DNA of 6,512 nucleotides from Bacteroidota bacterium (GTDB taxonomy: Bacteria; Bacteroidota; Bacteroidia; Flavobacteriales; Flavobacteriaceae), in assembly GCA_023386255.1 (NCBI GenBank), contig JAEWKB010000140.1:1-6512 (forward strand), given 5' to 3'. Every line of letters begins with the position of its first letter. The first letter of the stretch is position 1. The translations under genes and the position numbers were made by a program. Of the stretch, positions 4,999 through 6,512 are shown piece after piece. Below the pieces are notes generated by a model, which worked only from the letters and a program-made list of their open reading frames with translations, was not told where the DNA came from and did not search any database.

Positions 4999-6512
4999 AT
5001 GACTGAAATTGATATAGAACAGGAGAATAAGGCGATTGCCAAAGAATACAAGGAGCTGCTCCGTATAAGTTACCAAACCCTTAGTGAAGATGATAAAAAG
5101 CTGATACGCAAGGCTTTTGATGTAGCCGTTGACGCACATAAAGACCAAAGGCGGAAGTCGGGAGAGGCTTATATCTTCCACCCTATTGCCGTGGCCAAGA
5201 TAGTAGCTTCCGAAATTGGGCTTGGCGCGACATCTATTGCTTCGGCGCTGCTGCACGATGTTGTGGAAGACACTGATGTTACTGTTGCCGATATTGAGCG
5301 CATGTTCAATCCGAAAATAGCCCAGATTGTTGAAGGCCTTACAAAGATAGCCCAGGTTAAGACCGACCAGGAAATATCGATGCAGGCGGAGAACTTCCGC
5401 AAAATGCTGCTAACGCTGAATGACGACGTGCGGGTTATACTTATAAAGATAGCCGACAGGCTGCACAACATGCAGACCATGGAGAGCATGGCCGACTACA
5501 AGCAGGCCAAGATTGCGTCGGAAACGCTATACATATATGCTCCGCTGGCCCACAGGCTGGGGCTTTACAACATCAAGAACCAACTGGAAGACCTCGGGCT
5601 TAAATACACAGAGCCGGCGGTTTACAACAGCATTGTAAGCAAGATAAAGGAAACAAAGGAAGAGCAGGACGCTTACATTAAGTCGATTTCCGATGTACTG
5701 AAAGCCTCGCTTGATGCTGAGGGAATCCAGTACACAATTAAAGGCAGGCCGAAGTCTATCTACTCTATCCGCCGTAAAATGCTGGCGCAGGGGGTAACCT
5801 TTGACGAGGTGTACGATAAATTCGCGCTCCGCATCATATACAAAGCCGACCAGCACGAAGAAAAGTTCCTGGCCTGGAAAATATATTCTATTGTTACAGA
5901 TCACTACCGCCCCAGCCCAAGCCGATTGAGGGACTGGATATCATCGCCAAAATCAACAGGTTATGAGGCGCTTCACATTACGGTTATGGGCCCTAAAGGC
6001 CGCTGGGTGGAGATACAGGTACGCAGCGAGCGCATGGACGAGGTAGCCGAGAAAGGCTATGCTGCCCACTACAAATACAAGGGCGGCGGCGGCGAAGAGC
6101 ACGGGCTGGAAACATGGCTGAACCTGCTTAAGGAAGCGCTGGAAAATACATCGGGCAATGCGGTAGATTTTGTTGAGGATTTCAAGCTAAACCTTTACGC
6201 TAAAGAGATTTACGTGTTTACCCCTAAGGGAGAGATCAAGTCGCTGCCCAAAGGTGCCACATCGCTTGATTTTGCTTTCAGCATACATTCTGAAATAGGT
6301 ACAAAAACAAGAGGTACACGGGTAAACGGCAAGCTGGTTCCGCTCAACCATGTGCTGAACAGCGGCGACCAGGTGGAGGTTATAACATCTCCCAACCAAA
6401 AGCCAAACCCGCACTGGCTGGATTATGTAACTACATCGCGCGCCAAAAACAAGATAAAGAACGTTTTAAACGAAAGCACCAAGCGCATAGCCGAAGAAGG
6501 CAAAGAGTTGCT
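4999..6512 (+). CDS. RelA/SpoT bifunctional (p)ppGpp synthetase/hydrolase (3' end outside window)
   Basis: The frame has no stop before the window edge: 504 complete codons are visible of a family usually about 730-750 residues long. This enzyme makes and degrades the alarmone (p)ppGpp in the cytoplasm. The HD hydrolase domain (about 35-180) keeps H61, H86-D87 (ALLHDVVEDT), E90-D91 and IADRLHNMQT (D153, N157), so hydrolysis is probably active. The synthetase domain (about 225-365) keeps GRPKSIYSI (249-257), YDKFALRI with D273, GYEALH (321-326) and VEIQVRSERM with E338, followed by EKGYAAHYKYK (351-361). A TGS domain (about 400-462) contains DFAFSIH with H430, the position that senses the uncharged tRNA 3' end. 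The later ACT/regulatory part is missing because the window ends. An in-frame TGA at 4987-4989 makes ATG 4999 the first possible start. With both activities intact it is likely the long RSH enzyme of this organism; relA versus spoT naming is not decidable. Confidence 0.96.
   Translation, partial: MTEIDIEQENKAIAKEYKELLRISYQTLSEDDKKLIRKAFDVAVDAHKDQRRKSGEAYIFHPIAVAKIVASEIGLGATSIASALLHDVVEDTDVTVADIERMFNPKIAQIVEGLTKIAQVKTDQEISMQAENFRKMLLTLNDDVRVILIKIADRLHNMQTMESMADYKQAKIASETLYIYAPLAHRLGLYNIKNQLEDLGLKYTEPAVYNSIVSKIKETKEEQDAYIKSISDVLKASLDAEGIQYTIKGRPKSIYSIRRKMLAQGVTFDEVYDKFALRIIYKADQHEEKFLAWKIYSIVTDHYRPSPSRLRDWISSPKSTGYEALHITVMGPKGRWVEIQVRSERMDEVAEKGYAAHYKYKGGGGEEHGLETWLNLLKEALENTSGNAVDFVEDFKLNLYAKEIYVFTPKGEIKSLPKGATSLDFAFSIHSEIGTKTRGTRVNGKLVPLNHVLNSGDQVEVITSPNQKPNPHWLDYVTTSRAKNKIKNVLNESTKRIAEEGKEL

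Noticed and set aside
5169..5904. Minus-strand frames inside the relA/spoT gene
   Set aside because: They are complementary to conserved HD and synthetase domains; the plus-strand frame explains the region completely.
6081..6094. GGC triplet run as a microsatellite
   Set aside because: It encodes a short glycine linker (GGGG) after the synthetase domain of RelA/SpoT and is too short to be a notable repeat.

Overview
The window reads as chromosomal DNA from a Bacteroidota bacterium, most likely a Flavobacterium-like member of the Flavobacteriaceae. Three things support this. The proteins (SpoIIM/RDD/DUF4129 set, TRIC channel, SpoU methyltransferase, RelA/SpoT) look flavobacterial. The intergenic regions carry promoters of the Bacteroidota sigma type (TTG, about 18-20 nt, then TAnnTTTG) and no obvious Shine-Dalgarno sequences. 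The bases are AT-leaning, with very AT-rich intergenic DNA. These assignments rest on reading the sequence and remembered family features; no database search was run.

Layout. The minus strand from 2512 down to the left edge is a tightly packed membrane-protein operon: SpoIIM family (2512-1541), a polytopic membrane protein of uncertain family (1548-610), and a DUF4129-type protein (617 leftwards). Consecutive genes overlap by 8 nt. The DUF4129 frame is cut by an in-frame TAG at 54-56, although the same frame continues with family-like sequence to the window edge. Divergent from this operon, with only 21 bp between the start codons, lies an RDD-domain membrane protein (2534-3277). It shares one base with a TRIC-type (YadS/UPF0126) channel gene (3277-3879).

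After a 147-bp intergenic region with a good promoter comes a SpoU/TrmH 2'-O-ribose methyltransferase starting at a TTG codon (4027-4815). A 183-bp AT-rich spacer with two candidate promoters follows. The last gene is a bifunctional-looking RelA/SpoT (p)ppGpp synthetase/hydrolase starting at 4999 and still open at the right edge (504 complete codons visible: HD hydrolase, synthetase, TGS and the start of the next region).

How the genes fit together. SpoIIM, RDD, a multi-pass protein and DUF4129 are a combination I associate with MoxR AAA+ ATPase, DUF58 and DUF4350 genes, which would lie beyond the left edge. This is a widespread but functionally poorly described membrane system and is the most interesting part of the window. 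The methyltransferase and RelA/SpoT genes are conventional ribosome and stringent-response functions under their own promoters. There is no sign of mobile elements, CRISPR, tRNA or rRNA.
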